Positions 1 to 7,153 of a DNA stretch of 30,247 bases are shown one piece after another. A program made the translations under genes and the position numbers. The notes under the pieces were generated by a model. The model searched no databases. It had not been told where the DNA came from and saw only the letters and a program-made list of their open reading frames with translations. Where the stretch lies: positions 1 through 30,247 of IMG/VR virus record IMGVR_UViG_3300020396_000025; one strand, 5' to 3'. This DNA comes from a virus. The stretch's first letter is position 1, and every line of letters starts with the position of its first letter.

Positions 1-443
1 CTAAACGTAGGCGCGTAGGTTGTATCATTGTAAAAGATACACAAGTTATATCAACTGGATATAACGGTACACCACATGGCTTTAATAACGATTGTGAAGA
101 AGATCAAATCAGAGAGATAGAAAACGAAAACCATAAGAAGGTATTAGAAGAAAAGGGCTATGAATGTGATGATGCTTGTTGTTCTAAAGAAGTAACAAGA
201 AGAGAAGTCTTACATGCAGAATCAAACGCATTAGCAAAAGTAAGTAAATCAACATTAAGTTCGCAAGGAGCTGATATGTATGTAACCACTTGCCCATGCT
301 TTGATTGTGCTAAATTAATTATTCAATCAGGTATTGCACGGATATTCTACTCAGAAGACTATAGAGATATGGCAGGAGTAGAACTACTTAAGAAGGCAGG
401 TATCGAAGTAACAGAAGTTATATGTTGGAACGCGGATCAGTAA
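1..443 (+). CDS. Deoxycytidylate (dCMP) deaminase, 5'-truncated
   Basis: The reading frame is open from the window edge (first complete codon at base 3), so the N-terminus is missing and 146 residues are visible. dCMP deaminases convert dCMP to dUMP in the cytoplasm and feed dTMP synthesis in phage-infected cells. The visible protein has the cytidine-deaminase zinc signature: a HAES element at about bases 219-230 (zinc-ligand His, catalytic Glu), then TTCPCFDC at about bases 285-308, whose two Cys are the other zinc ligands. Upstream are GYNGTPHGF and a Cys-rich insert (CDDACC), as in T4-type dCMP deaminases that bind a second zinc and are allosterically regulated. The insert is seen directly; allostery is inferred. 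The last 22 bases overlap the start of the helicase gene in another frame, so the two are probably cotranscribed. Another zinc deaminase of the same superfamily is possible but less likely. Confidence 0.9.
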   Translation, partial: KRRRVGCIIVKDTQVISTGYNGTPHGFNNDCEEDQIREIENENHKKVLEEKGYECDDACCSKEVTRREVLHAESNALAKVSKSTLSSQGADMYVTTCPCFDCAKLIIQSGIARIFYSEDYRDMAGVELLKKAGIEVTEVICWNADQ

Positions 444-2158
444 AAGACATCATAGATCAATCATTAAGCAAAGGTATATTTGGAGAAGGGTTTGAATTTA
501 GAACAGGCCAAAGAGAAGTTATTGAAGCTATCTGCGATCATTACATTAAAGATCCAGAAGGAACTATTATTTTAGATGCTCCAACTGGAAGTGGTAAATC
601 CTTAATTGCTATGTGGTCCGCGCACATCCTCAAAGAATTAGGTAAAAGAGGTTATTTAGTAACCTCTGATCTAATGCTACAAGATCAATATGAAGAAGAC
701 TTTAAAAGGCTAAAACTTAATTGGCCAAGTATAAGAGGAGTAGACAACTATAATTGTGATGTAAATGATCTTCCATTCTCTCTTGCTGATTGTAAGATGA
801 AAGGTATTGGGTATGAAGCTGCCGAGAAATTAAAATGCTGGGGAACTTGTGGCTATCTTCAAGGCCGCCGGCGCGCAAAGGAGCTACCTGTAGCTCTCTT
901 TAACTATTCATACTATCTAATACAAAGGAATTATGTAGAGGATAAGATGCAAGAACAAGATAGAGAGGTACCATTTCCTAAGAGAGACTTTGTATTCTTT
1001 GATGAGGCACATAAGGTAGACAGTATAGTGCAATCACACTTTAGTCCTAGAATAGACATAGGTACACCAAAGTTATTTAAAGAGGTAAACAGATTTATAC
1101 AGAAGCATGGCTTGGAAGCTGCCTGGGTATCTGAGAACAGAATAGAAGATATAGTCGACCGCTTAATGCGGGAAGACGATCACCAGGAGTTAATGAGGCA
1201 CATCAGCGAATTCAGAGGTATTGCCAAGGTTTACCGCAAGGCCAGATCAGCAGCCCTTAAGGTTAGCAAACTACAGTATCGAACTGGTAACGTTCCTAAA
1301 GAATGGCAGACTTTTTTTGGGCGAATGGATAGACTTAAAGATATATGGTGCAAATTTGATGACTATCACGATATTATTAAAGAACTCGGTATCGATGCTA
1401 TTGTTATTGATCGAAAAGAAACTGAAGTAAAATTCTTATGTTTGGAAGAGGCAATGATGATTGATAAATTCTTACAAAAGAAAAGTGGCTTTAAAGTCTT
1501 TATGTCAGCAACACTAGGTGATATTAAATCATTTGCGAAACATACTTCAATGGGTAATGCTAGGGTTATTAGAATGAACAATAATTTTGATTACAAAAAA
1601 TCCCCCATAATATTCGTTAATAGGCATAAATTATCTTTTAGAGAACGCGAGAAAAATCTCCCACATGTAATAAAGACCTTAGACAAAATCCTAGAGAAGC
1701 ACAAAGGACAAAGTGGAATTATTCACGCCGGTTCCTATCAGTTCATGAATGAAATTAATGCCAAATCAAAACATAGTTTTAACTTAATAAGCTATGACAT
1801 GGCTAAAGAAAGAAGTGGCGCGATTGATTTGTTTAACAGATCTGAAGGCAAGGTCTTAGTTGGACCTTCTCTTTTAGAAGGACTGGATTTAAAAGATAGT
1901 AAGTCTAGATTTCAGATCTTTTTTAAAGTACCTTATCCATCACTAGGCGATCCACTTGTAAAAGCAAAGATGAATACATTCCCGGGATGGTATGATTGGA
2001 AAACAGGCATTGCAATACAACAGGGAACTGGAAGATCAGTAAGATCTAAAGACGACTGGGCAGTTACATATATCCTGGATGCGTGCTTTAGAAGCTTGAT
2101 AAATAAACAGGGCATATTCCCACCTTCGTTTGAAGAAAGACTTAAAACAATAAACTAA
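422..2158 (+). CDS. DinG/XPD-type Fe-S superfamily 2 DNA helicase
   Basis: This 578-residue protein carries the superfamily 2 helicase motifs in order: FRTGQ (26-30), Walker A APTGSGKS (53-60), DEAH box FFDEAH (192-197), motif III MSATLGD (361-367), motif V GPSLLEGLDL (481-490) and motif VI QQGTGRSVRS (533-542). The segment FKVPYPSLGDP just before motif VI is typical of the XPD/DinG branch. Four cysteines (112, 124, 139, 143) lie between Walker A and the DEAH box, followed by LFNYSYYL. That is where XPD and DinG bind a 4Fe-4S cluster. The protein should therefore be a 5'-3' DNA helicase for replication, repair or recombination; polarity and pathway come from family knowledge. The ATG at 422 lies inside the dCMP deaminase gene, and no later Met precedes the first motif. 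Its stop overlaps the next ATG (TAATG). It differs from the usual T4 helicases (gp41, Dda, UvsW). Confidence 0.87.
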   Translation: MLERGSVKDIIDQSLSKGIFGEGFEFRTGQREVIEAICDHYIKDPEGTIILDAPTGSGKSLIAMWSAHILKELGKRGYLVTSDLMLQDQYEEDFKRLKLNWPSIRGVDNYNCDVNDLPFSLADCKMKGIGYEAAEKLKCWGTCGYLQGRRRAKELPVALFNYSYYLIQRNYVEDKMQEQDREVPFPKRDFVFFDEAHKVDSIVQSHFSPRIDIGTPKLFKEVNRFIQKHGLEAAWVSENRIEDIVDRLMREDDHQELMRHISEFRGIAKVYRKARSAALKVSKLQYRTGNVPKEWQTFFGRMDRLKDIWCKFDDYHDIIKELGIDAIVIDRKETEVKFLCLEEAMMIDKFLQKKSGFKVFMSATLGDIKSFAKHTSMGNARVIRMNNNFDYKKSPIIFVNRHKLSFREREKNLPHVIKTLDKILEKHKGQSGIIHAGSYQFMNEINAKSKHSFNLISYDMAKERSGAIDLFNRSEGKVLVGPSLLEGLDLKDSKSRFQIFFKVPYPSLGDPLVKAKMNTFPGWYDWKTGIAIQQGTGRSVRSKDDWAVTYILDACFRSLINKQGIFPPSFEERLKTIN

Positions 2159-2748
2159 TGGCATATAGCGTAATAATAATCGACGATTTTTACAATAACC
2201 CACTTGAAGTTAGAGAGTTTGCATTAAATGCAGAATATGATGTTGATGGTAATTATCCAGGAATAAGAACAAAATCATTTTTAACACAAAGTATTAAAGA
2301 TCATATAAACGATCACATGGAAACTTTGCATGGAAAGATAATATGGCCTGAGCCAGGTAAGGAAGGATATACTGGAGCCTTTCAATATTGCACATCTAGA
2401 GATAGAACTTGGATCCATGCTGATAGCTGGAATAAATGGGCTGGTGTTTGTTATTTAACACCGGATGCTCCGTTATCAGGCGGAACTGGTCTATTTAAAC
2501 ATAAAGAAACAGGATTAATAGCAGCTCCTAAATTGCCTAATGGTGAAACTAATCGTGATCTGCTAGATATAATAGGTAACGACGGACAAGATTATACTAA
2601 GTGGGAAAGAACTGATACAATCGCGAACGTCTTTAACAGATTAGTAATTTATAGAGGAGATCATTTTCACGCATCTTTAGATTACTTTGGAAAGGATATT
2701 AATGATGGAAGATTGTTTCAAACATTCTTCTTTGACACAGAAAAATAA
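2158..2748 (+). CDS. 2OG-Fe(II) oxygenase-like protein (DUF6445-like)
   Basis: This 196-residue protein starts on the stop codon of the helicase gene (TAATG), so it is translationally coupled. It has a plausible double-stranded beta-helix metal site: WIHADSW with an HxD pair (His87, Asp89), a distal His in GDHFHAS (169 or 171), and Arg185 in GRLFQTFFF, which would bind the 2-oxoglutarate carboxylate. The segment GGTGLFKHKETG between them resembles the DUF6445 group of oxygenase-like phage proteins as I remember it. If active, it would hydroxylate or oxidise an unknown substrate using O2, Fe(II) and 2-oxoglutarate. The substrate cannot be read from the sequence. Its position after a dCMP deaminase and a helicase suggests nucleic acid or nucleotide metabolism, but small 2OG oxygenases are also common in marine phages without a known role. 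Confidence 0.65.
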   Translation: MAYSVIIIDDFYNNPLEVREFALNAEYDVDGNYPGIRTKSFLTQSIKDHINDHMETLHGKIIWPEPGKEGYTGAFQYCTSRDRTWIHADSWNKWAGVCYLTPDAPLSGGTGLFKHKETGLIAAPKLPNGETNRDLLDIIGNDGQDYTKWERTDTIANVFNRLVIYRGDHFHASLDYFGKDINDGRLFQTFFFDTEK

Positions 2749-2753
2749 ACAAC

Positions 2754-2984
2754 ATGGGATTTAATAAAATGTTTCTACCAGAAGAACAAGAATTAAAAGA
2801 TTTTTTAACAGAATATGGAAGAGATAGATTTTACGATCGATGGGTTATACCCTTTAAAAAGCGAGATGCGATCATAGGTCCTAGTGAAAGTCATGAATTT
2901 ATTAAACAATTTATAGAAAGTGAGTATAATAATAGACCAGGCGATACGTTACACACTGGCATTGGTCAAAGGACTAATAAATAA
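2754..2984 (+). CDS. Hypothetical protein, 76 aa
   Basis: I do not recognise this small protein. It begins five bases after the preceding stop, behind an A-rich leader (ACAGAAAAATAAACAAC) of the kind seen before most genes here. The sequence is charged and mostly helical in character, with an acidic N-terminal half (PEEQELKDFLTEYGRD) and no Cys, signal peptide or membrane segment. The C-terminus (GDTLHTGIGQRTNK) looks flexible. Codon use and spacing match the neighbours, which is the main reason to accept it as a gene. No function is inferred. Confidence 0.6.
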   Translation: MGFNKMFLPEEQELKDFLTEYGRDRFYDRWVIPFKKRDAIIGPSESHEFIKQFIESEYNNRPGDTLHTGIGQRTNK

Positions 2985-2991
2985 AAAAAAG

Positions 2992-3585
2992 ATGAGTACA
3001 ACTGATACTAAAGAAAGGATTTTAGTTTGGACTAAAACCGAAAGAGCAGGTGACATTGTAACTATTGATAAAACAGAAGGTGATTTCACCCTGTTTACTG
3101 ATGGTTCAAAATGTTATACTAATATTATTGGAGAAGAATTCTTCATGGAAGCTAAAACAGAAGATCATGCTAAACAATTGGCAGTTCCTTTTAGAGGACC
3201 TAGTGATGTACCTGTTCCTTCTAAAGGACCTGACGGTCCAGCTGCTAAAGTAGAAACTGCAGCTAAAGAAGAATTTAATGTAATGTTAGAGATGCTAAAA
3301 AAGATTAGCGCTAAGAATACAATTACAATGCCATTAGAACTTAATGTTCCATCAACAGATGTTTACGATTTATTTAAAGATCAGATGGATATTACAAAAG
3401 CAGATCTAAATGAGCAAATATTGCTACTGGTACAGAGCCAGATAGATAACTTACAAGAACAATTAAAACCACAAGCAGAAGAATTCATTAAAAATTACTA
3501 TAATGGCAGAACAAGCAAACTTAACACCGGAACTAAATCCAAACCAGCCAAAGGCACAAACACAGCCCCAGGCATCGAGTACTAA
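2992..3585 (+). CDS. Hypothetical protein, 197 aa
   Basis: Unrecognised protein. The open frame extends upstream to an ATG at 2920, but that start would sit inside the previous gene. The ATG at 2992 follows its stop by seven bases and has a strong A-rich leader (ATAAATAAAAAAAAG), so I chose 2992. The N-terminal 70 residues look like a small beta-rich domain (RILVWTKTERAGDIVTIDKT). A Pro/Gly-rich linker at about 71-85 (GPSDVPVPSKGPDGPAA) follows, then a helical acidic half ending in a Lys/Thr/Gly-rich tail. Its last 83 bases overlap the first codons of the next gene in a different frame. It lies in a run of small unknown genes between the metabolic genes and the baseplate block. Confidence 0.65.
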   Translation: MSTTDTKERILVWTKTERAGDIVTIDKTEGDFTLFTDGSKCYTNIIGEEFFMEAKTEDHAKQLAVPFRGPSDVPVPSKGPDGPAAKVETAAKEEFNVMLEMLKKISAKNTITMPLELNVPSTDVYDLFKDQMDITKADLNEQILLLVQSQIDNLQEQLKPQAEEFIKNYYNGRTSKLNTGTKSKPAKGTNTAPGIEY

Positions 3586-3946
3586 TAGAAGACAGAGACG
3601 TCACATGATGAAGCAACAAGGTATACTTAAGTATGTCAGTCAGCTTCCATACATGGGTGAAATTAGAACTAAGCTTAGAGCGGCTAATCTTGAGAATGGT
3701 AAAAAGATCCACCAACAAAATATGGATCGTAATGATAAAATAAATGCTCAGTATTTAGAATCAGCATTAGAAAGATTAAAAGAAACTTGGGCAAGCCAAG
3801 GTTACAATGCAAAAGAAATTACAACTCTAGAAGAGGCTTGGTCTTTAACAGCAATTAAAGATAAAGAAAACTATAGAGCTGACAAAAAAGCTTCGAAAGC
3901 GTTATATAAGGAGGCAAATGCTTCTAGAGCTTCGAGACAAAAATAA
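3503..3946 (+). CDS. Hypothetical basic protein, 147 aa
   Basis: Unrecognised. The N-terminal 25 residues are Pro/Gln/Ala-rich and probably disordered, followed by a basic patch (NRRQRRHMMKQQG, residues 28-40) and a long helical, Lys- and Ala-rich remainder. That composition would suit an RNA-, DNA- or scaffold-binding protein, but nothing specific is visible. The start at 3503 overlaps the previous gene by 83 bases and has an A/T-rich leader (TTAAAAATTACTATA). A shorter version could begin at the tandem ATGs at 3605 and 3608, which would drop the overlap and the low-complexity arm. The coding frame itself is well supported by its length and by the tight gap to the next gene. Confidence 0.62.
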   Translation: MAEQANLTPELNPNQPKAQTQPQASSTNRRQRRHMMKQQGILKYVSQLPYMGEIRTKLRAANLENGKKIHQQNMDRNDKINAQYLESALERLKETWASQGYNAKEITTLEEAWSLTAIKDKENYRADKKASKALYKEANASRASRQK

Positions 3947-3955
3947 AGATACAGT

Positions 3956-4279
3956 ATGATTAGCATTCAAATAGAACCAGCGGATAACGGTGTGTTAAAG
4001 TTTTTACTAGACGATAACGTTAATGGCGGAGGAGAAGAATTTACTACTAGAACAGTATATGAATTCGAGGGCATAGCTGGTAAACAAAACCAAGTAAAGT
4101 TTCTAAAAGATCTAGTATTAGAATTAGGTCTAGTAACTGGTAACGAACTTGAGTCTAGTTGTTTGCGAATTCAAACTGGTTGGGGAACGCAGTATGTCCC
4201 AAACGATACTGAACTTAAAAATAAGATTTCAGCCACTGAAAAAGAATTAAAAAGGCTAAAATCTATGTTAAAGAAATGA
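3956..4279 (+). CDS. Hypothetical protein with C-terminal coiled coil, 107 aa
   Basis: Unrecognised small acidic protein. Residues 1-80 look like alternating strands (ISIQIEPADNGVLKFLLDD near the start) with no catalytic motif. Residues 83-107 have Leu/Ile heptad spacing and many Lys and Glu (ELKNKISATEKELKRLKSML), which predicts a short coiled coil and hence dimer or higher assembly. It begins nine bases after the preceding stop behind AAAAATAAAGATACAGT. Its stop overlaps the next start by four bases (ATGA), a usual sign of coupled translation. A role as a chaperone or small structural protein is possible because it lies before the baseplate genes, but this is only context. Confidence 0.6.
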   Translation: MISIQIEPADNGVLKFLLDDNVNGGGEEFTTRTVYEFEGIAGKQNQVKFLKDLVLELGLVTGNELESSCLRIQTGWGTQYVPNDTELKNKISATEKELKRLKSMLKK

Positions 4280-4683
4280 CACTACAAATAGAAGGTGTTT
4301 GGTGTAAAACTAGGACTGAGTTTGAAAAATTAGCAAAGTCTGGAGATTATGATTTGACTATATCCTATTTCGATATTGTGAATAGATTAGTTAAGAGTGA
4401 CCCTTATAGTGAGGAGCCATCAGATGTTATTGTCTCTCTTTATATTAGAAAGTTAATTAAGAAATTAATTACTGATAATACAGAGAAAGAGAATGAACAT
4501 GCTAAGTTACTTTATATGTTTAAAAACCTAGATGGTTCTGCCATCTTAAATTTTAAAGATTTTATTAGTGACTTAACTGGTGAACCATTCGATATAGATC
4601 TAGTTATTATCAACAGATGTGATTACCCTAAAAGGGGTGTACTCAGCAAGTTTGATAATGTTAGATTTATAGACCATGATTAA
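4276..4683 (+). CDS. Hypothetical protein, 135 aa
   Basis: Unrecognised. The start codon overlaps the stop of the previous gene (ATGA at 4276-4279), and its own 3' end overlaps the next gene by eight bases, so all three are likely cotranslated. The sequence is mixed alpha/beta with a helical centre (SLYIRKLIKKLITDN) and a C-terminal part with DIDLVIINRCDYPKRGV. There are two cysteines, no signal peptide and no membrane helix. It has no motif that I can tie to a family. In T4-like phages, small genes beside the baseplate cluster are often assembly helpers, but nothing in the protein proves this. Confidence 0.6.
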   Translation: MTLQIEGVWCKTRTEFEKLAKSGDYDLTISYFDIVNRLVKSDPYSEEPSDVIVSLYIRKLIKKLITDNTEKENEHAKLLYMFKNLDGSAILNFKDFISDLTGEPFDIDLVIINRCDYPKRGVLSKFDNVRFIDHD

Positions 4684-5272
4684 GCATAAAGTATTTACTA
4701 AAGGTGAATATGTACAGGCTTTATTATCTACTACACAAAACCCTAACGTACTAATTCCAGTTAGAGCCCTAATTTACGACGTTAAATTTGACGACGTGAA
4801 TCCTAGGTATCAACTTCGTATAAAAAAGTTCTATGATAATATAGTCTTTTTAAAGGCATACCTATTTGGTGGTAGATTCATCAGAGATTTTGAAGGTAAA
4901 GAAACTCGCATCAACTTAAAGAGGCAAGAATATAAAACCGTTAAAGCAGTAGAAGATAGAGTCTTCAATGGCGATAAATGGAAGCAATATCTTGTCACAG
5001 TCGATTCAGTATTCTGTGTAAAGACCAAGGTTGAACAAGACCGTCTATTTGATAAGATACAAGACTTTCAAATTGAAACCACTCTAAAAGAGCTATATGA
5101 GCTCACAAACCGATCTGTATATAACGGCCAATATAATTTTCATAGTAAAGGTGAATATGTAAAAGCTTTACAAAAGTTTTTAGGAGATAGATACCCTGAA
5201 GACGATGATTGGATAGATAAAGTACTATATCGACCAGATCATAATGAATTAGACCGCGGAGAGTGGGTTTAA
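4676..5272 (+). CDS. Hypothetical protein with duplicated KGEYVxAL motif, 198 aa
   Basis: Unrecognised. The same eight-residue motif occurs near each end: KGEYVQAL at 9-16 and KGEYVKAL at 158-165. Each is followed by a short segment and a run of charged residues. The DNA of the two copies is also nearly identical (see the repeat entries), which suggests an internal duplication or a conserved recognition element. The middle is basic and beta-rich (RYQLRIKKFYDN). The protein ends with an acidic, Trp-containing tail. It overlaps the upstream gene by eight bases and is the last gene before a 53-base gap that holds a promoter-like element, so it probably closes the small-gene operon. Confidence 0.6.
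   Translation: MIKHKVFTKGEYVQALLSTTQNPNVLIPVRALIYDVKFDDVNPRYQLRIKKFYDNIVFLKAYLFGGRFIRDFEGKETRINLKRQEYKTVKAVEDRVFNGDKWKQYLVTVDSVFCVKTKVEQDRLFDKIQDFQIETTLKELYELTNRSVYNGQYNFHSKGEYVKALQKFLGDRYPEDDDWIDKVLYRPDHNELDRGEWV
4700..4723 (+). repeat. Direct repeat copy 1 (KGEYVQAL codons)
   Basis: These 24 bases match 5147-5170 except at the codon for residue 14 (CAG here, AAA in copy 2). The first 15 bases (AAAGGTGAATATGTA) and the last six (GCTTTA) are identical. Both copies are in the same frame of the same gene, so the repeat encodes a repeated peptide. Confidence 0.7.
5147..5170 (+). repeat. Direct repeat copy 2 (KGEYVKAL codons)
   Basis: Second copy of the 24-base element at 4700-4723, 447 bases downstream and in the same frame. 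Synonymous positions are preserved over the first 15 bases. This suggests either a recent duplication or chance fixation of favoured codons in AT-rich DNA. Confidence 0.7.
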
Positions 5273-5296
5273 ATATATTATCCTGATATGTAGTCA

Positions 5297-5309
5297 GATA
5301 TATATAAAA
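5297..5309 (+). promoter_or_regulatory. Candidate late promoter (GATATATATAAAA)
   Basis: An AT-rich TATA element in the 53-base gap before the baseplate gene at 5326. It shares the core GATATATA with elements before 14442 and 15791 and resembles the one before 29517. T4 late promoters consist of a TATAAATA-like -10 box without a -35 box, so this is a reasonable candidate. In AT-rich DNA the evidence is modest. Confidence 0.35.
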
Positions 5310-5325
5310 AACAAATAGATTTTTA

Positions 5326-7152
5326 ATGGCTTTAAGTTTACGTACCGTCACACCAACAGCTCCACCGAAGTACATATACGAGGATGATGTAACTGGGAAG
5401 AGAACCGTTAGTAATGGTCAACTAAATGCTGATGGTACTCCATATTCTGAACCATCTTCTAATGAGGAGGCAGCAAGTAACGGGGAGAGTGCAGCTTTAG
5501 GTGCTGAACCTGAAGGAGCTGTAGAACCTATTAACTGGGGTACAACAAACGGAGATGCAGAAATTAGTTCTGGTGCCGGTGATGTTAATCCAGCTGGCCT
5601 TTATGGGAATAACCCGGATGGACTAAAATCTAGGGCTTATGAGATTAAAGATCCAGAAAAAACGATTGAAGGTGTATCTTCAGTTAGATCTAAATCTAAT
5701 TCATGGACATTATTAAATTATAGAAATTATGCTGGAGGAACTACTTATGGAGATCCTGATTATTCTCAATGGGGAACTGCAGTCGTAGGTACTGGTTCAT
5801 CAGCTGCTGATATATTAAACCCAACTGCGCATAGAATTGTTACTCATTGTGAAGAGAATGGCGGTGTAGGTTTTTCTTATGCATATAGAGATTTTATACA
5901 AACAGAACATTATGGCCAAATATCAAACGAATACCTAGTTACTTTAAGAAGGTTTTCTTTTCCAGTTGGAGATGATATTGTAAATGCTAGATCTTATGAT
6001 GAGGCAGGCCAAGAATTAGATATTTCAGAACCGGATTTAGCTAGAGCAATTACATGGTTATCTCCTAAATTAGGAAATGACCTAAAAGACATACTTTCAT
6101 TTGGTACTGGATTTGGATGGGAAGAAATTGAATCTTCTGTACAAACTGCATCAGGTGCTAGTACAGAAAAGAGAAGAGGTAGTATTGGTGCTTTAATTGA
6201 CGGCAGTCCTATTGCTAAAGCTGCAGAAGCAGGAGCTAATGGGCTTACTGCTGCAGAATCTGATCGTATTAATAGTAAAGGCCAACATGATGCTTTAGGA
6301 GACACATATCCAAATATGGTATATGGTCCTTACAATGCTATTAAAAAAGTATTAGCTAGAAATGATAAGGGTCTTCAATTTGATAATGAATTTAATCTTA
6401 ACTTTTATTATGACTTAAGAGGATTTGATAAGACATCGCCGAAGATAGTCTTTATGGATGTTATCTCGAATCTTCTAGCAATAACATATAACAATGCTCC
6501 TTTCTGGGGAGGTGCTGTTAGACATACCGGTGGGAACGGTTCTACTGGTAAGCCTTTCGGTGATTTTGATAAATTAAAAAATGGTGATTATTCTGGTTAT
6601 TTAGGATCAATAGTTACTCAATTAAAATCTACACTAGGTGCTGGGTTTGACGATTTAGGTAAAGCTGCATCTGGTTTAATGAATGGTAAAGGACTTAATG
6701 CATTAGGTGATTCTAAGATTTTAGATAACATGATTGGTGGAGCCTTAATGAAACATTTAGGTTCTCCTTCTGGTGGTGATATTATTAAAGCATTCTTAAC
6801 AGGAGATCCAACCGGGCAATGGCACTTAACAGTAGGTAATCCAATGAATCCAATGTTGGTTTGTGGTAACCTATGTTTAGAAACTGCTAAGTTTGAATTT
6901 GAAGGTCCTTTAAGTTATGAAGGCTTTCCTAGTAAATTAAAAATGACGGTGGCATTAAAACCAGGTAGACCTAGAGATAAATCAGAGATTGAGTCTATGT
7001 TTAACGCAGGTAGAGGTAGAATGTACTTACAACCGGAAGTATCGAAAATGGATGTTGACAAGGTATTAGATATGTCGGCATACGGAAATAAAGACAGAAG
7101 CAGGTTAACGCCAGATAGAGCGTTACGTAACTCTGACATGGCAGCAGGATAA
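5326..7152 (+). CDS. Baseplate/tail-tube junction protein (gp48/gp54-like), large
   Basis: A 608-residue virion protein. Residues 1-100 are an Asn/Gly/Ser/Glu-rich, probably flexible arm. Two blocks look like the tail-tube-type fold shared by T4 gp48, gp54 and gp19: residues 190-217 (FIQTEHYGQISNEYLVTLRR then FSFPVGDD) and 495-570 (PTGQWHLTVGNPMNPM, FEGPLSYEGFPSKLKMTVAL, GRPRDKSEIESMFNAGRGR). Between them is a long Gly/Ala/Lys-rich helical insert (about 250-480). In T4, gp48 and gp54 cap the hub and start tube polymerisation. It sits at the head of the baseplate block, right behind a promoter-like element, and is followed one base later by the gp53-like gene. The family assignment is my recollection of the motif pattern. 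A generic baseplate hub protein is the main alternative. Confidence 0.6.
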   Translation: MALSLRTVTPTAPPKYIYEDDVTGKRTVSNGQLNADGTPYSEPSSNEEAASNGESAALGAEPEGAVEPINWGTTNGDAEISSGAGDVNPAGLYGNNPDGLKSRAYEIKDPEKTIEGVSSVRSKSNSWTLLNYRNYAGGTTYGDPDYSQWGTAVVGTGSSAADILNPTAHRIVTHCEENGGVGFSYAYRDFIQTEHYGQISNEYLVTLRRFSFPVGDDIVNARSYDEAGQELDISEPDLARAITWLSPKLGNDLKDILSFGTGFGWEEIESSVQTASGASTEKRRGSIGALIDGSPIAKAAEAGANGLTAAESDRINSKGQHDALGDTYPNMVYGPYNAIKKVLARNDKGLQFDNEFNLNFYYDLRGFDKTSPKIVFMDVISNLLAITYNNAPFWGGAVRHTGGNGSTGKPFGDFDKLKNGDYSGYLGSIVTQLKSTLGAGFDDLGKAASGLMNGKGLNALGDSKILDNMIGGALMKHLGSPSGGDIIKAFLTGDPTGQWHLTVGNPMNPMLVCGNLCLETAKFEFEGPLSYEGFPSKLKMTVALKPGRPRDKSEIESMFNAGRGRMYLQPEVSKMDVDKVLDMSAYGNKDRSRLTPDRALRNSDMAAG

Positions 7153-7153
7153 T

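Noticed and set aside
2920-2991. Upstream extension of the 197-residue gene to an ATG at 2920
   Set aside because: It would overlap the previous gene, while 2992 has a strong A-rich leader just after the previous stop.
5281-5300. Short CTGA/TCAG stem after the small-gene operon as a terminator
   Set aside because: A four-base stem without a T-run is not credible as a terminator.
5994-6305. 103-codon minus-strand frame inside the first gp48/54-like gene
   Set aside because: It is antisense to a conserved-looking structural gene, with Ala/Ser/Pro-biased composition and no leader.
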